Source: Planctomycetota bacterium (GTDB taxonomy: Bacteria; Planctomycetota; Phycisphaerae; WQYP01). Taken from it: 64,000 bases of DNA. The notes below the pieces were generated by a model that saw only the letters and a list, made by a program, of their open reading frames with translations, was not told the DNA's origin and did not search any database. Of the stretch, positions 17,633-29,497 are shown one piece after another. The DNA lies in the NCBI GenBank assembly GCA_021809365.1, contig JAKBAC010000002.1:1-64000 (forward strand). The letters run 5' to 3'. Made by a program: the position numbers and the translations under genes. Every line of letters starts with the position of its first letter. The first letter of the stretch is position 1.

Positions 17633-20600
17633 ATGCGTGATCCGCTGACAGTATTTATGAATCGGCGTAAACACTCCACGAAATTCGTCATCGTCGGGGT
17701 GGCTGTTGTGTTGGCTGTATCTATTCCACTTTATCAACTTTTTGCGGTGCAAACCGCGAAAATTGCCACCGCAAGATCGGAACTCGGTTGGACACGTTAT
17801 GGCGAATCCATGGCCGAGCTGATGGTCTTAATGCAGGAACATGAACAAGCGGTCATTTCCGCGGATCGCAATGAAGGCTTACGCTCCCAGAATACGGCGA
17901 CGGTCACGGCACGGCACATAGACGCATTAATCACAAAAATCGCGAATCAAAACAAAACGCTGGCGCAGCCGCTGCATGTGCAAGGCCTATGGCAACCTAT
18001 TGTTCGACGCTGGTACGCGTTAAAGGGCGCGGATATCATCCGTCCTCCCCAGGTATTAACTGCGGAGTATACTCGTGAATTGTCGCGTATCTGGAGTGTG
18101 CTGCTGTTGTCCTCAGATTACGCCAGGTTTCGGGATAATCGCGCGCCATCCAGCGTGGCCGTGGTTGCCGCCGTGCGTAACGTCATTCCCACCATGCTGG
18201 CGCAGTTGAATTTACTGCGGATTGCCCTGATGGAAAATCCGGAAAACCCCGAAGCGGGCACGCCGCAATCAGTCGAAATCCGCAAGATGATCAATCTTAT
18301 TTATTGGGGGAGAATCTCCGCAATACGTCATGATTTGCGCATGGCGATGCAAAATAATCCAGATTATCTCGCGATTATCAATAAACCCGTTACCGGGCTT
18401 GCGGCAGATGGGTCTGAGTTGGCGCAACTGGCCGCGAATCCCGGAAATTTTGATAGAAATACGCGCTTTCACATGCTGGAACTTGTCAATAGGATTGCCG
18501 CCAATACGTCGCTGATTTCCACAAATTCCATGCACTGGTTACACACGATATTTTCCGATCAACTGGCCAACCTGCGATTCTGGCTGCTGATGACAATCGG
18601 TATTGCGGCGGGCGTGGCCTTGATGATGGTGGTTCTGTTTGTTTCCATGTACCGATCCCTGATTTCCGCGATTGCTGAACGCATCGCCGCGGAAGGGCGC
18701 GTCCAGCGGGTGCGGGATTTGTACGAAGCGCTAAGCAAAACCAATCGCCTCATCGCCGATCATTGCGATCAGGGGCAACTGTTTTCCGAGGTCTGTCGAA
18801 TCGTTGTCCAGCTTGGGCATTTTGATCTTGCGCTGATCGCGATGGTTAATCCGCTCTCCGGACGCGCGATGGCCACCGCCAGTGCCGGGCCGGCGGTAAC
18901 GACCTACCTCAAGAAAATCCAATCCGGCGATGAAAATCTCATGCCGGTCGGCTGTCAGCCCGCAGCGGGATGTATCAGCTCCGGCAGGCCGGTCATTATC
19001 AATCGCCTGGATTTTCTTGCGCCCACGCGTCCATGGGAGGTGGAGGCTGTTGCGGCCGGTTTGAAATCCGCCGCCGCATTTCCACTTGTGAAAAGACATT
19101 CCGTTGTCGGCGCGCTGGTGATCTATTGCTCCGGTGAGGAGCGGTTTGATGAGCAGTTGACCAACCTGCTTACCGAGATTTCCAACAGTATCTCGTTTGC
19201 GCTTGAAGGGATGGCCCGTGAAGATTTCCGGCGTGCCGCCGATCAGGCGCTGCGTGATTCGGAACAACGCTATCACATGGTCATGGAGGGAGCCGGAGAC
19301 GCCATTCTGCTGGTGGAAGGCGATGGGCGCATCATTGAGGCCAATAGCCGCGCTGTCGATCAATTGGGCTATTCGCGGGAAGAATTAAGAAGCGTTCCGG
19401 TAATGTCGCTTTTTCCCAGGAATCAACAGACTGAATCAAAGAATCGGCATCAGCGAATTCTCGCCACGGGCCGGACCGTTGATTCCAGCATCACCCTGAT
19501 TCGCAAGGATCAAGGCACCATTCCCGTTGACGCTGTGGAATCGCGCGTGGATCTGCATGGCCGCCAGTTGATATTGAGCATCTTTCGTGATGTCAGTGAA
19601 CGCAAGGCCGCGGAAGAGCGGATTCATCATCTGGCCTTTCACGATGCCTTGACCGGCCTGCCTAATCGGACGCTGCTGATGGATCGCATTGAGCAGTCCA
19701 TTCGCGAAGCGCGGCGGCGCGACAACCTGGTGGGAATACTCTTTCTGGACTTGGATAATTTTAAGAATGTCAATGATACCCTGGGGCATGATTGCGGTGA
19801 TGAGCTGCTGCAGAATGTGGCCATGCGCATGCGTAATACGCTGCGGTCCGAAGATACCCTCGCCCGATTGGGAGGCGATGAATTTATTGTCCTGATTACT
19901 GATCCGAATTCTCCGGCCGACATGGAGGTGGTGGCCCAGAAGATCATACAGGCCATGAGTGTGCCGTTCGTGATCGCCGGCCACACGTTTCATATTACCT
20001 GCAGCATCGGCATGAGCATTTTTCCACGCGATGGCCAGGACAGCGGCGTACTGCTGCGAACCGCGGATGAGGCATTGTATGGTGTGAAAAAAGAGGGGCG
20101 AAACCGCGCGGCGTTCCACACGCCTGAAATGCACCGGGCGGTGGTGGAATCCATCCGGATGGAAAATGATCTGCGGGAGGCAATCCGCCTGAATCAATTT
20201 GTTCTGCACTATCAGCCGGTGGTGGATCTGCAAACCGGTCGCATCATCAGTGGGGAGGCTCTGATCCGTTGGCAGCATCCCGAACGCGGACTGATTTCTC
20301 CACTGCAGTTTATTCCAATGGCCGAAGAGAAAGGTCTTATTCTGGCGCTGGGTGAATGGGTGATGCACGCGGCCTGTGAGCAGAATCGCCGCTGGCAGCT
20401 TGCCGATGTTCCGGTGGTACCGATTGCCGTGAATTTATCCGCCGTTCAATGCCGTGAACCAAGTCTGGAGCGCACCATACAGAGGATTCTGGATAGCACC
20501 GGGTTGGCTCCATCGTTGTTGGAGTTGGAGATCACCGAGGGTACGCTGATGCAGCAGACCGAGGCCTTGCGTGATCGCATGTTAAAAATTAAGAAACTTG

Positions 20601-20977
20601 GAATTCGCTTTCTACTGGATGATTTCGGCACCGGCTATTCCAGCTTGAGTTACCTGACACGTTTTCCGATTGACACGCTGAAGATAGATTCTTCATTTAT
20701 CCGTGACATGATTGACGATCCCAAGGACCTGGCCGTGGTGGATACGATTGTGGACCTCGCGGATAACCTGCAATTACGTACCATCGCCGAAGGTGTTGAG
20801 CGTGTTGAGCAGGTCACGTTGTTGAAGCTTCTGGGATGTCAGGCGATGCAGGGATATCACTTCAGCGCATCGGTCCCGGCGGATGAGTTTGCGAAATTTC
20901 TCGTGGATGACCGTCGGCTGCATGATGTGCTCATACCCGATCAGCCGCAGGTCATCTCCGTCGGCGGGATCGCCTGA
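17633..20977 (+). CDS. Membrane sensor with GAF, PAS, GGDEF and EAL domains (cyclic-di-GMP turnover)
   Basis: A 1114-residue signalling protein. A first membrane helix (about 17-37) and a second (about 312-337) bracket a periplasmic helical domain resembling the PilJ-type nitrate/methyl-accepting N-terminal domain (ARSELGWTRYGESMAELMV). A GAF domain (about 365-520), a PAS domain (about 545-660), GGDEF (intact motif, residues 747-751) and EAL (motif at 875-877, with DDFGTGYSS later) follow. An RxxD inhibitory site (RSED) sits five residues before GGDEF, so product feedback on the cyclase is likely. Both catalytic domains look intact, so it may make or degrade cyclic-di-GMP. Start ATG chosen at 17633; an ATG at 17657 is possible. 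Its stop is four bases from the convergent gyrB stop. Confidence 0.93.
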   Translation: MRDPLTVFMNRRKHSTKFVIVGVAVVLAVSIPLYQLFAVQTAKIATARSELGWTRYGESMAELMVLMQEHEQAVISADRNEGLRSQNTATVTARHIDALITKIANQNKTLAQPLHVQGLWQPIVRRWYALKGADIIRPPQVLTAEYTRELSRIWSVLLLSSDYARFRDNRAPSSVAVVAAVRNVIPTMLAQLNLLRIALMENPENPEAGTPQSVEIRKMINLIYWGRISAIRHDLRMAMQNNPDYLAIINKPVTGLAADGSELAQLAANPGNFDRNTRFHMLELVNRIAANTSLISTNSMHWLHTIFSDQLANLRFWLLMTIGIAAGVALMMVVLFVSMYRSLISAIAERIAAEGRVQRVRDLYEALSKTNRLIADHCDQGQLFSEVCRIVVQLGHFDLALIAMVNPLSGRAMATASAGPAVTTYLKKIQSGDENLMPVGCQPAAGCISSGRPVIINRLDFLAPTRPWEVEAVAAGLKSAAAFPLVKRHSVVGALVIYCSGEERFDEQLTNLLTEISNSISFALEGMAREDFRRAADQALRDSEQRYHMVMEGAGDAILLVEGDGRIIEANSRAVDQLGYSREELRSVPVMSLFPRNQQTESKNRHQRILATGRTVDSSITLIRKDQGTIPVDAVESRVDLHGRQLILSIFRDVSERKAAEERIHHLAFHDALTGLPNRTLLMDRIEQSIREARRRDNLVGILFLDLDNFKNVNDTLGHDCGDELLQNVAMRMRNTLRSEDTLARLGGDEFIVLITDPNSPADMEVVAQKIIQAMSVPFVIAGHTFHITCSIGMSIFPRDGQDSGVLLRTADEALYGVKKEGRNRAAFHTPEMHRAVVESIRMENDLREAIRLNQFVLHYQPVVDLQTGRIISGEALIRWQHPERGLISPLQFIPMAEEKGLILALGEWVMHAACEQNRRWQLADVPVVPIAVNLSAVQCREPSLERTIQRILDSTGLAPSLLELEITEGTLMQQTEALRDRMLKIKKLGIRFLLDDFGTGYSSLSYLTRFPIDTLKIDSSFIRDMIDDPKDLAVVDTIVDLADNLQLRTIAEGVERVEQVTLLKLLGCQAMQGYHFSASVPADEFAKFLVDDRRLHDVLIPDQPQVISVGGIA

Positions 20978-20981
20978 TGCT

Positions 20982-24054
<3,073 letters not shown>

Positions 24055-25074
24055 ATGAATACCTCAGAACTTATTAAAACCGTTCAGATGCTTATGGCTC
24101 CCGGCAAAGGTCTGCTGGCCATGGATGAAAGCAATCCCACCTGTAACAAGCGGTTCGCCGCCTTGAATATCCCGCAGACCGCGGAGATGCACCGCGTGTA
24201 CCGTGAGTGGATCGTTATGGCACCCAGGCTCGGCGATTCCATTGGTGGAGCGATTCTGTTTGATGAGACCATTCGCCAGAAGTTAAGCAATGGCAGTTCT
24301 TTTGTGGATGGTCTGCATCTGGCGGGTATTGTGCCGGGCATTAAAGTGGACATGGGAACCAGAGAACTGGCAGGCTTTCCCGGCGAAAAAGTTGCCGAAG
24401 GTCTGGACGGTCTGGCGGGGCGGGTGAAAGAATATTTTCAAATGGGGGCACGTTTTGCGAAGTGGCGCGCGGTTATCGCTATTGGTGATGGTATTCCCAC
24501 TGCGGGTTGTATTGATGCCAATGCCCACGCGCTGGCACGCTACGCCGCAATATGCCAGGATGCCGGACTGGTTCCGGTTGTGGAGCCGGAAGTGCTGATG
24601 GATGGAAAGCATACGCTGGCTCAATGCGGCGCGGCAACGGAGGAAGTGTTGCATACGGTTTTCAACCAACTGCACAACCAAAGGGTGATGCTGGAGGGGA
24701 TGATTTTGAAACCCAATATGGTGCTGCCGGCATTAGGTTGTCCAAAGCAGGAAACAGTGGAAGAAGTTGCGGACGCTACGGTGCGGTGTCTTTTGCGCAG
24801 CGTCCCCGCCGCGACGGGCGGCGTGGCGTTTCTATCAGGCGGGCAGCCGGCCCAACCCGCCACGGAACGTTTGAATGCCATGAATGTTCGCTGGAAATCC
24901 AACATGCCCTGGCCATTGACTTTTTCATTCTCCCGGGCGATTCAGCAGCCGGCCCTGGAAATTTGGGCGGGAAAGGCGGCCAACGTGAGCACGGCGCAGC
25001 AGGCATTGGTGCATCGGGCCAGTTGTAACAGTGCGGCGCGGCAAGGCCGGTATAACCGCGATATGGAAAAGTAA
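24055..25074 (+). CDS. Class I fructose-bisphosphate aldolase
   Basis: A 339-residue Schiff-base aldolase of the animal/plant class I type, cleaving fructose 1,6-bisphosphate to dihydroxyacetone phosphate and glyceraldehyde 3-phosphate. The Schiff-base lysine is Lys219 in MILKPNMVLP. Other markers are GKGLLAMDESNPTCNKRF near the N-terminus, KWRAVI (about residue 140), VEPEVLMDG and FLSGGQ for phosphate binding. AAGGAAAG lies just upstream of the ATG. It is a single gene, divergent from gyrB and convergent with the DUF502 gene. It serves glycolysis or gluconeogenesis in the cytoplasm. Confidence 0.95.
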   Translation: MNTSELIKTVQMLMAPGKGLLAMDESNPTCNKRFAALNIPQTAEMHRVYREWIVMAPRLGDSIGGAILFDETIRQKLSNGSSFVDGLHLAGIVPGIKVDMGTRELAGFPGEKVAEGLDGLAGRVKEYFQMGARFAKWRAVIAIGDGIPTAGCIDANAHALARYAAICQDAGLVPVVEPEVLMDGKHTLAQCGAATEEVLHTVFNQLHNQRVMLEGMILKPNMVLPALGCPKQETVEEVADATVRCLLRSVPAATGGVAFLSGGQPAQPATERLNAMNVRWKSNMPWPLTFSFSRAIQQPALEIWAGKAANVSTAQQALVHRASCNSAARQGRYNRDMEK

Positions 25075-25170
25075 TTGGAAGTGGATTAACAACACGATCT
25101 GCCGCGGCCCTGTACCTTTCTGATTTAGCATGACATCCTGACGAAATCCTATTACAGGCTCGCCGGGGTA

Positions 25171-25902
25171 TTATTGCCCGGTGTTGCCGAAGTTTAATTG
25201 AGAAGGGGCGAGCAGGCCTCCGCTGAGCACGATTTTAATTCCCTGATCGACCGTCCAATTGGTGTTGCGAACCTCCGATTCCAGCACGAATTGAAAAAAG
25301 CCGCTGGTGGGATTGGGGGTCATGGGAATGAAAATGGTGATATAGCGTTGCCCAGAGGCAATATCGGTGATTTCATTGGTGACAAAAGCGATAGTCCAAA
25401 GCCCGCGGCGTGGAAATTCCACCAGTACCACACGTTGAAATCCGGCTGCGCCGCCGCTTTGGCGGAACACGCCGATCATTTGTTTGGTGGTGCCGTAAAT
25501 GCCTTTCAGCAGCGGCAGATTTTCCACAAAGCGATCCACCATGGTGAGTATCTGTCGGCCAATGACGAAGGTGGTCAGCACGCCGATGATATAAATAAAT
25601 CCAGCGGTAAGCAGCACCGCCAGTATGGGGGCCAAATAGCGGGCACCCTTGGTGGTGTCCACATTCGCGATGTGACTGAAGACATTGGATTTAAGCATCC
25701 AATGGGCGACCGGGTAGGAAAAGCCCGTGGCGAAGTGATAAATAAACGTCACGATGTACAGCGTGACCAGCAGCGGAATCAGAACGACAAACCCGCCGAT
25801 GAACACCGATTGGAGATGCCGGCGCAAGCCGCCCTTTGGCGGCGTTTTTGCCGCTGAATCCGGCGGTAACGGGGGCAAGGATGGAGTGGGAGAAGGTGTC
25901 AT
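25171..25902 (-). CDS. DUF502-family integral membrane protein
   Basis: A 243-residue DUF502 protein. A proline-rich cytoplasmic N-terminus precedes two membrane segments (VFIGGFVVLIPLLVTLYIV, about residues 35-55, and LAPILAVLLTAGFIYIIGV, about 90-110), followed by the conserved soluble part (IYGTTKQMIGVF; RVVLVEFPRRGLWTIAFVT; IFIPMTPNPTSGFFQFV). The molecular role of the family is not established. The start codon overlaps the stop of the Rrf2-type regulator gene by four bases (ATGA), so the pair is translationally coupled, and GGAGGAC lies 13 bases upstream. Confidence 0.88.
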   Translation of the reverse strand: MTPSPTPSLPPLPPDSAAKTPPKGGLRRHLQSVFIGGFVVLIPLLVTLYIVTFIYHFATGFSYPVAHWMLKSNVFSHIANVDTTKGARYLAPILAVLLTAGFIYIIGVLTTFVIGRQILTMVDRFVENLPLLKGIYGTTKQMIGVFRQSGGAAGFQRVVLVEFPRRGLWTIAFVTNEITDIASGQRYITIFIPMTPNPTSGFFQFVLESEVRNTNWTVDQGIKIVLSGGLLAPSQLNFGNTGQ

Positions 25903-26336
25903 ATATAGTACATCTGTCCTCCGCGGCTCTTCTGGCTGACCTGCTCCACCAGAGCCGCTAATGTGGTCGAATCCATGACATTGCAAATCGCGGTGGAAAG
26001 CTGCGTTTGAAGAATTTCCACGGCCATTTCTCCGGGCTTCATATCCTCGGTGAGTTCGGCATTTTCCTGCATGAACTTTTTTCCCTCCAACCGGGCGATG
26101 ACCTCGCCGACGATAATATGTTCCGGGCTGCGGGCCAGGCGATACCCACCCATGGAGCCGATTTTTGAAACGAGAAATTTTCCGCGCGATAGCGAAGATA
26201 ATATCGATTCGAGGAATTTCGCCGGCAGGCCTTCGCGGGCGGCGAGTTCCCGCGTTTGTATATAACCCTTGGGGTACGCTTCACATAAACAGATCAGCGC
26301 ACGAATGCCATATTGCGTGCGTTTAGAAAGTTGCAT
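25899..26336 (-). CDS. Rrf2-family transcriptional regulator without the Fe-S cysteine cluster
   Basis: A 145-residue Rrf2/IscR-type winged-helix regulator. The helix-turn-helix (TRELAAREGLPAKFLESILSSL) is followed by the wing (VSKIGSMGGYRLARSP) and a long dimerisation helix. IscR and NsrR use three clustered cysteines after the wing to hold an Fe-S cluster; here only one cysteine (AICNVMDS) lies in that part, so cluster sensing is unlikely. I start at the ATG at 26336 (MQLSKRTQYG), where all family members begin. It is coupled to the DUF502 gene, which may be its target or sensor; that is inference. Confidence 0.9.
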   Translation of the reverse strand: MQLSKRTQYGIRALICLCEAYPKGYIQTRELAAREGLPAKFLESILSSLSRGKFLVSKIGSMGGYRLARSPEHIIVGEVIARLEGKKFMQENAELTEDMKPGEMAVEILQTQLSTAICNVMDSTTLAALVEQVSQKSRGGQMYYI

Positions 26337-27279
26337 GTACACCCCGTAGTGAGACAAGCCAGCGTGCGTTGAATCCGTGCAGCATTGGCTGAGCCGACAA
26401 CCATCCGCGCCAAGCGAATGGCTACCCCCGCGCGGCACTGGAAAGCATACAACCCTATAACCATCCAGCCAGCGTGGGGGTGATGAAATTGTACGGGTTC
26501 AACGCATTGGCGGCAAACGGGCCACATTGCGCAACTGGGGGTGCATGACACTTTATGCGGGTTACGGATAACGCAATAGTCTCTCCCCCGAGCGCCGTGG
26601 TGAGAACCCGGTGCCGTTGTGCTCCCTGCGAACCCCAGCGGCACCGCATTACCATGACGGGGCTCCGGGGTATCGTGTTTGCGGCGCAATAAAACCATAC
26701 CCGCATAAAGTGTCACGCACCCGCGCAATAGGGGTGTGGCAATATTTTCGGGCGGGTGCGGCATTTCCGCGTAAAACACGCGGTGCAAGCACACGCGGCA
26801 AAAAGGGGGATGGGGCGTCCCAGCACCACGCCCGGATCTATTGCCCCGCCCCAGCACTCTTGATGTCCATGGTTGAAGAGCAATGACGAATCACCGATAA
26901 TAATATGATAATCCGGCGGGTACCCGGCGTGCGGGGGGTGCGGTGCGATCAGTTGCCGAACCGGGGGTTGCAGTGCTGTCGTAAGGGCTGGTGGTGTCCG
27001 ATAAAACAGACAGTGGCTACATTGAACTTCCATAGAGAGGTGGACGTATAATGGGAACCTTGGCATTGGGCTTCAGCAATTCATGGTCAAGAGCCGATAA
27101 CTATGGGGCGAAGCGCCGCTGGGCCTGTGATGTGCCAGGTATTGAGAGACAATGAGATATCAGGCAGGAGTCACAAGTGTTCTGCGACAGTGATTATTGC
27201 TTTGTGCATGAGAGATCAGGGTATGGTGGTCGGGGGTTAATATAATGGTTGTTGGTTTCGCGTTTGGAGTGGTGCATCA
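26337..27279. other. Long intergenic region with an inverted-repeat element
   Basis: About 940 bases between the divergent Rrf2-type gene and the P-type ATPase gene. Open frames here are short, overlapping and cysteine/arginine-rich, and I do not support any as a gene. The repeat element at 26521-26740 fills part of it. The stretch 26860-27279 contains AT-rich patches (for example around 26895-26910 and 27235-27250) that could be the promoter of the metal ATPase operon. Confidence 0.45.
26521..26740. repeat. Inverted-repeat element, copy A (MITE-like)
   Basis: Inner arms at 26546-26562 and 26699-26715 are a perfect 17-base inverted repeat (left arm TGACACTTTATGCGGGT). The pairing continues outwards with gaps: GGGTGC, then ATTGCGC, then a CCAC/GTGG end, giving a total span of about 220 bases. 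A second copy at about 42699-42880 shares 35 identical bases (26672-26706 against 42828-42862) and shows further similarity inside. No transposase is present, so it looks like a non-autonomous element or structured intergenic repeat. Confidence 0.6.
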
Positions 27280-29391
27280 GTGATTCAAGCAACGGGTTCT
27301 CAAAGCGGTTCAACAGAGCGGATCGGCGAAGTGGGGCTGCCTTTGTCGGAACATGCTCATTCGCACACCGGAGCATCGGACGAATTGGACGGCATCGCCT
27401 GCGCATGTGGGCATGACCATACGGGGGGGCATGATGGGCATGGTCATACGGCCGGGCACAGTCATTCCGGCGTGAGTTTACAGTTGCAACTTTCGGTGCT
27501 GGTGCCGACGACTGTGGCTTTATTGATCCTGGCGGGAATTTTCTATCAATTTCCAACGGAAGTTCCCATGGCGCGGGCTATGGGGCTGCTGGCGGCGCTG
27601 ATTTCCGGCGGGCCGATATTCTGGCAGGCGGCGAAAGGCTTATCGCGCGGCCAGACGAATGTGAATGAATTGGTGGCTTTGAGCGTCATCGGTGCGATTG
27701 CCCTGGGCTGGCTGATTGAGGCTGGTCTGGTGGCGCTCTTGCTGCAGGTTGGGGCGTTAATTGAACAGGTGGCCACTGAAAGCGCTCGGAATGCCGTGCT
27801 GGCATTGCAAAATCTGGCACCGGTTCACGCCCGTGTGCGGCGCGGTGAACGCGATGAAATTATCCCCGCGGAAGATTTACGTGAAGGGGATATGCTGATT
27901 ATTGAACCGGGTGAACGCATCGCCGGTGATGGCACAGTGGTCACCGGTTCCACGAGCGTGGATGAATCCATGGTGACGGGGGAGTCGATTCCGGTGGATA
28001 AGGCGGCGGGTGGCACCGTGTTGGCCGGTACAATCAATCTTACCGGGTCGGTACAAGCGCAGGTAACGCGGGTGGGCGAACATTCGGCCTTGGGGCAGAC
28101 GATCGCACTGGTGCGGCGGGCGCAGCAATATCAGCCCCATATTATTCGTGCGGCGGATCGGTTTTTCTCATTCTATACGCCGTTGGTGCTGGTACTTTCC
28201 GTGGTGGCATTTTGGGTTTCCGGTCAGCCGGGCCGGATGATCACCATGTGGGTGGTGGGGTGCCCGTGCGCGATGTTGCTGGCGTCGCCATTGGCCATTG
28301 TGGTGGCTCTGGCCCGCGCCAGCCGCAGCGGAATTCAGATAAAAGCCGGGCCTTTTGTGGAAGCATCGGTCAATCTGGATACGGTGGTATTTGACAAAAC
28401 CGGCACGCTGACCACCGGCAAGTTTATCGTTCATAGTGTGCGACCATCGGAAGGTGTGGATGAAAATCAACTCCTGGCCCTGGCGGCGGCGGTGGAGAAC
28501 CGCAGCAGCCACCCCCTGGCGAAGACCATTTGCTCCTACGTTCGGGATCGGGGTGTGCGCTATCATGAGGCTTCGAACGTGAAAATTCTCGAAGGTCTTG
28601 GGGTGGAGGCGGCGGTGGACGGGCAGGTTGTCCGGGCTGGTTCCATCAAGATATTGCCGGCGGACATGGCCGCCGGCGCGGGTAATGTTGAGGCGGCGGA
28701 ATCTGAACTGCCGCTGGTGCCGGTATATGTGATGAATGAAGGCCGACTGATGGGAGCGATCTGTCTGACGGATGAAATTCGACCCGAAGCGCGGCGCGCA
28801 ATCAAGCATTTGAGAAATTTGGGAGTGAAGCGCATCGTGATGATGACCGGTGATCGGCGGAAAACCGCACAAATGGTAGGCCGTGCGGTGGGGTGTGATG
28901 ACATCTACGCGGAGCTTTTGCCGGCCCAGAAAGAAGAGTTGATTCGTCAGTTGCAGCGTGGTGATCATGGGGTGGCGATGGTGGGGGAGGGAATCAATGA
29001 TGCGCCATCACTGGCGGCGGCGACGGTGGGTATCGCGCTGGGATTGCGCGGGACCGATGCGGCCATTGAGGCTGCGGATGCCATATTGTTGAAGGATGAT
29101 CTGACGCGGATACCATTGCTTATTTATCTGGCGCGGCAGACGCGCATCGCGATTTTTCAGAACATCGGATATGCTTTATTTTTTGCGGTGTTTGCCTTGA
29201 TCGCCGCGGCCTTCGGGCTGTTCGGCCCGGTGGTGGCGGCAATGATTCATGTGCTGGCGGTGGTGGTCATCGCGGTGAATTCGGTGCGGCTCGCCGGTGA
29301 TGTGGGAGTGAATCGCAAGCCACTGCCGACGAGCATCAAGAAAAAGGCGATGCCGGAGGAAATTCCCGCGCCCGGGTTATCACCGGCATGA
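27280..29391 (+). CDS. P1B-type heavy-metal-translocating ATPase with His-rich N-terminus
   Basis: A 703-residue metal-transporting P-type ATPase, probably an exporter. The N-terminus lacks the usual CxxC metal-binding domain and instead has a His-rich tract (HDHTGGHDGHGHTAGHSHS, about residues 46-66). TGES is at 233-236, the membrane metal site CPC at 328-330, the phosphorylated Asp372 in DKTGTLT, and the HP motif in SSHPLAK. The hinge reads GEGIND (Glu570) where GDGIND is usual. In the last helix His657 appears to occupy the position of the metal-binding Asp of ZntA, ten residues before Asn667. Zn, Cd, Co or Cu are candidates. The start is a GTG at 27280. It leads into the SPFH cluster after 106 bases. 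Confidence 0.92.
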   Translation: MIQATGSQSGSTERIGEVGLPLSEHAHSHTGASDELDGIACACGHDHTGGHDGHGHTAGHSHSGVSLQLQLSVLVPTTVALLILAGIFYQFPTEVPMARAMGLLAALISGGPIFWQAAKGLSRGQTNVNELVALSVIGAIALGWLIEAGLVALLLQVGALIEQVATESARNAVLALQNLAPVHARVRRGERDEIIPAEDLREGDMLIIEPGERIAGDGTVVTGSTSVDESMVTGESIPVDKAAGGTVLAGTINLTGSVQAQVTRVGEHSALGQTIALVRRAQQYQPHIIRAADRFFSFYTPLVLVLSVVAFWVSGQPGRMITMWVVGCPCAMLLASPLAIVVALARASRSGIQIKAGPFVEASVNLDTVVFDKTGTLTTGKFIVHSVRPSEGVDENQLLALAAAVENRSSHPLAKTICSYVRDRGVRYHEASNVKILEGLGVEAAVDGQVVRAGSIKILPADMAAGAGNVEAAESELPLVPVYVMNEGRLMGAICLTDEIRPEARRAIKHLRNLGVKRIVMMTGDRRKTAQMVGRAVGCDDIYAELLPAQKEELIRQLQRGDHGVAMVGEGINDAPSLAAATVGIALGLRGTDAAIEAADAILLKDDLTRIPLLIYLARQTRIAIFQNIGYALFFAVFALIAAAFGLFGPVVAAMIHVLAVVVIAVNSVRLAGDVGVNRKPLPTSIKKKAMPEEIPAPGLSPA

Positions 29392-29497
29392 GTGTGCGAT
29401 GTTGACCATTAAAGGATTGTTCACTGAACAGTTATTCGGTTGATGCGGAAGTGTCGCTTACCGAAAAAGTACAAGCGGCTTGTAAGGAATATCACGC

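Noticed and set aside
17233..17691. Minus-strand frame spanning the gap between the efflux operon and the GGDEF/EAL gene
   Set aside because: It overlaps the start of the GGDEF/EAL gene, has low-complexity Ser/Arg/His composition and no ribosome site.
26455..26706. Minus-strand frame starting MRVWFYCAANTI, matched by a similar frame at about 42862 downwards
   Set aside because: The shared residues come from the 35-base identical block of the repeat element. Outside it the two peptides diverge without codon-position bias, and there is no ribosome-binding site.
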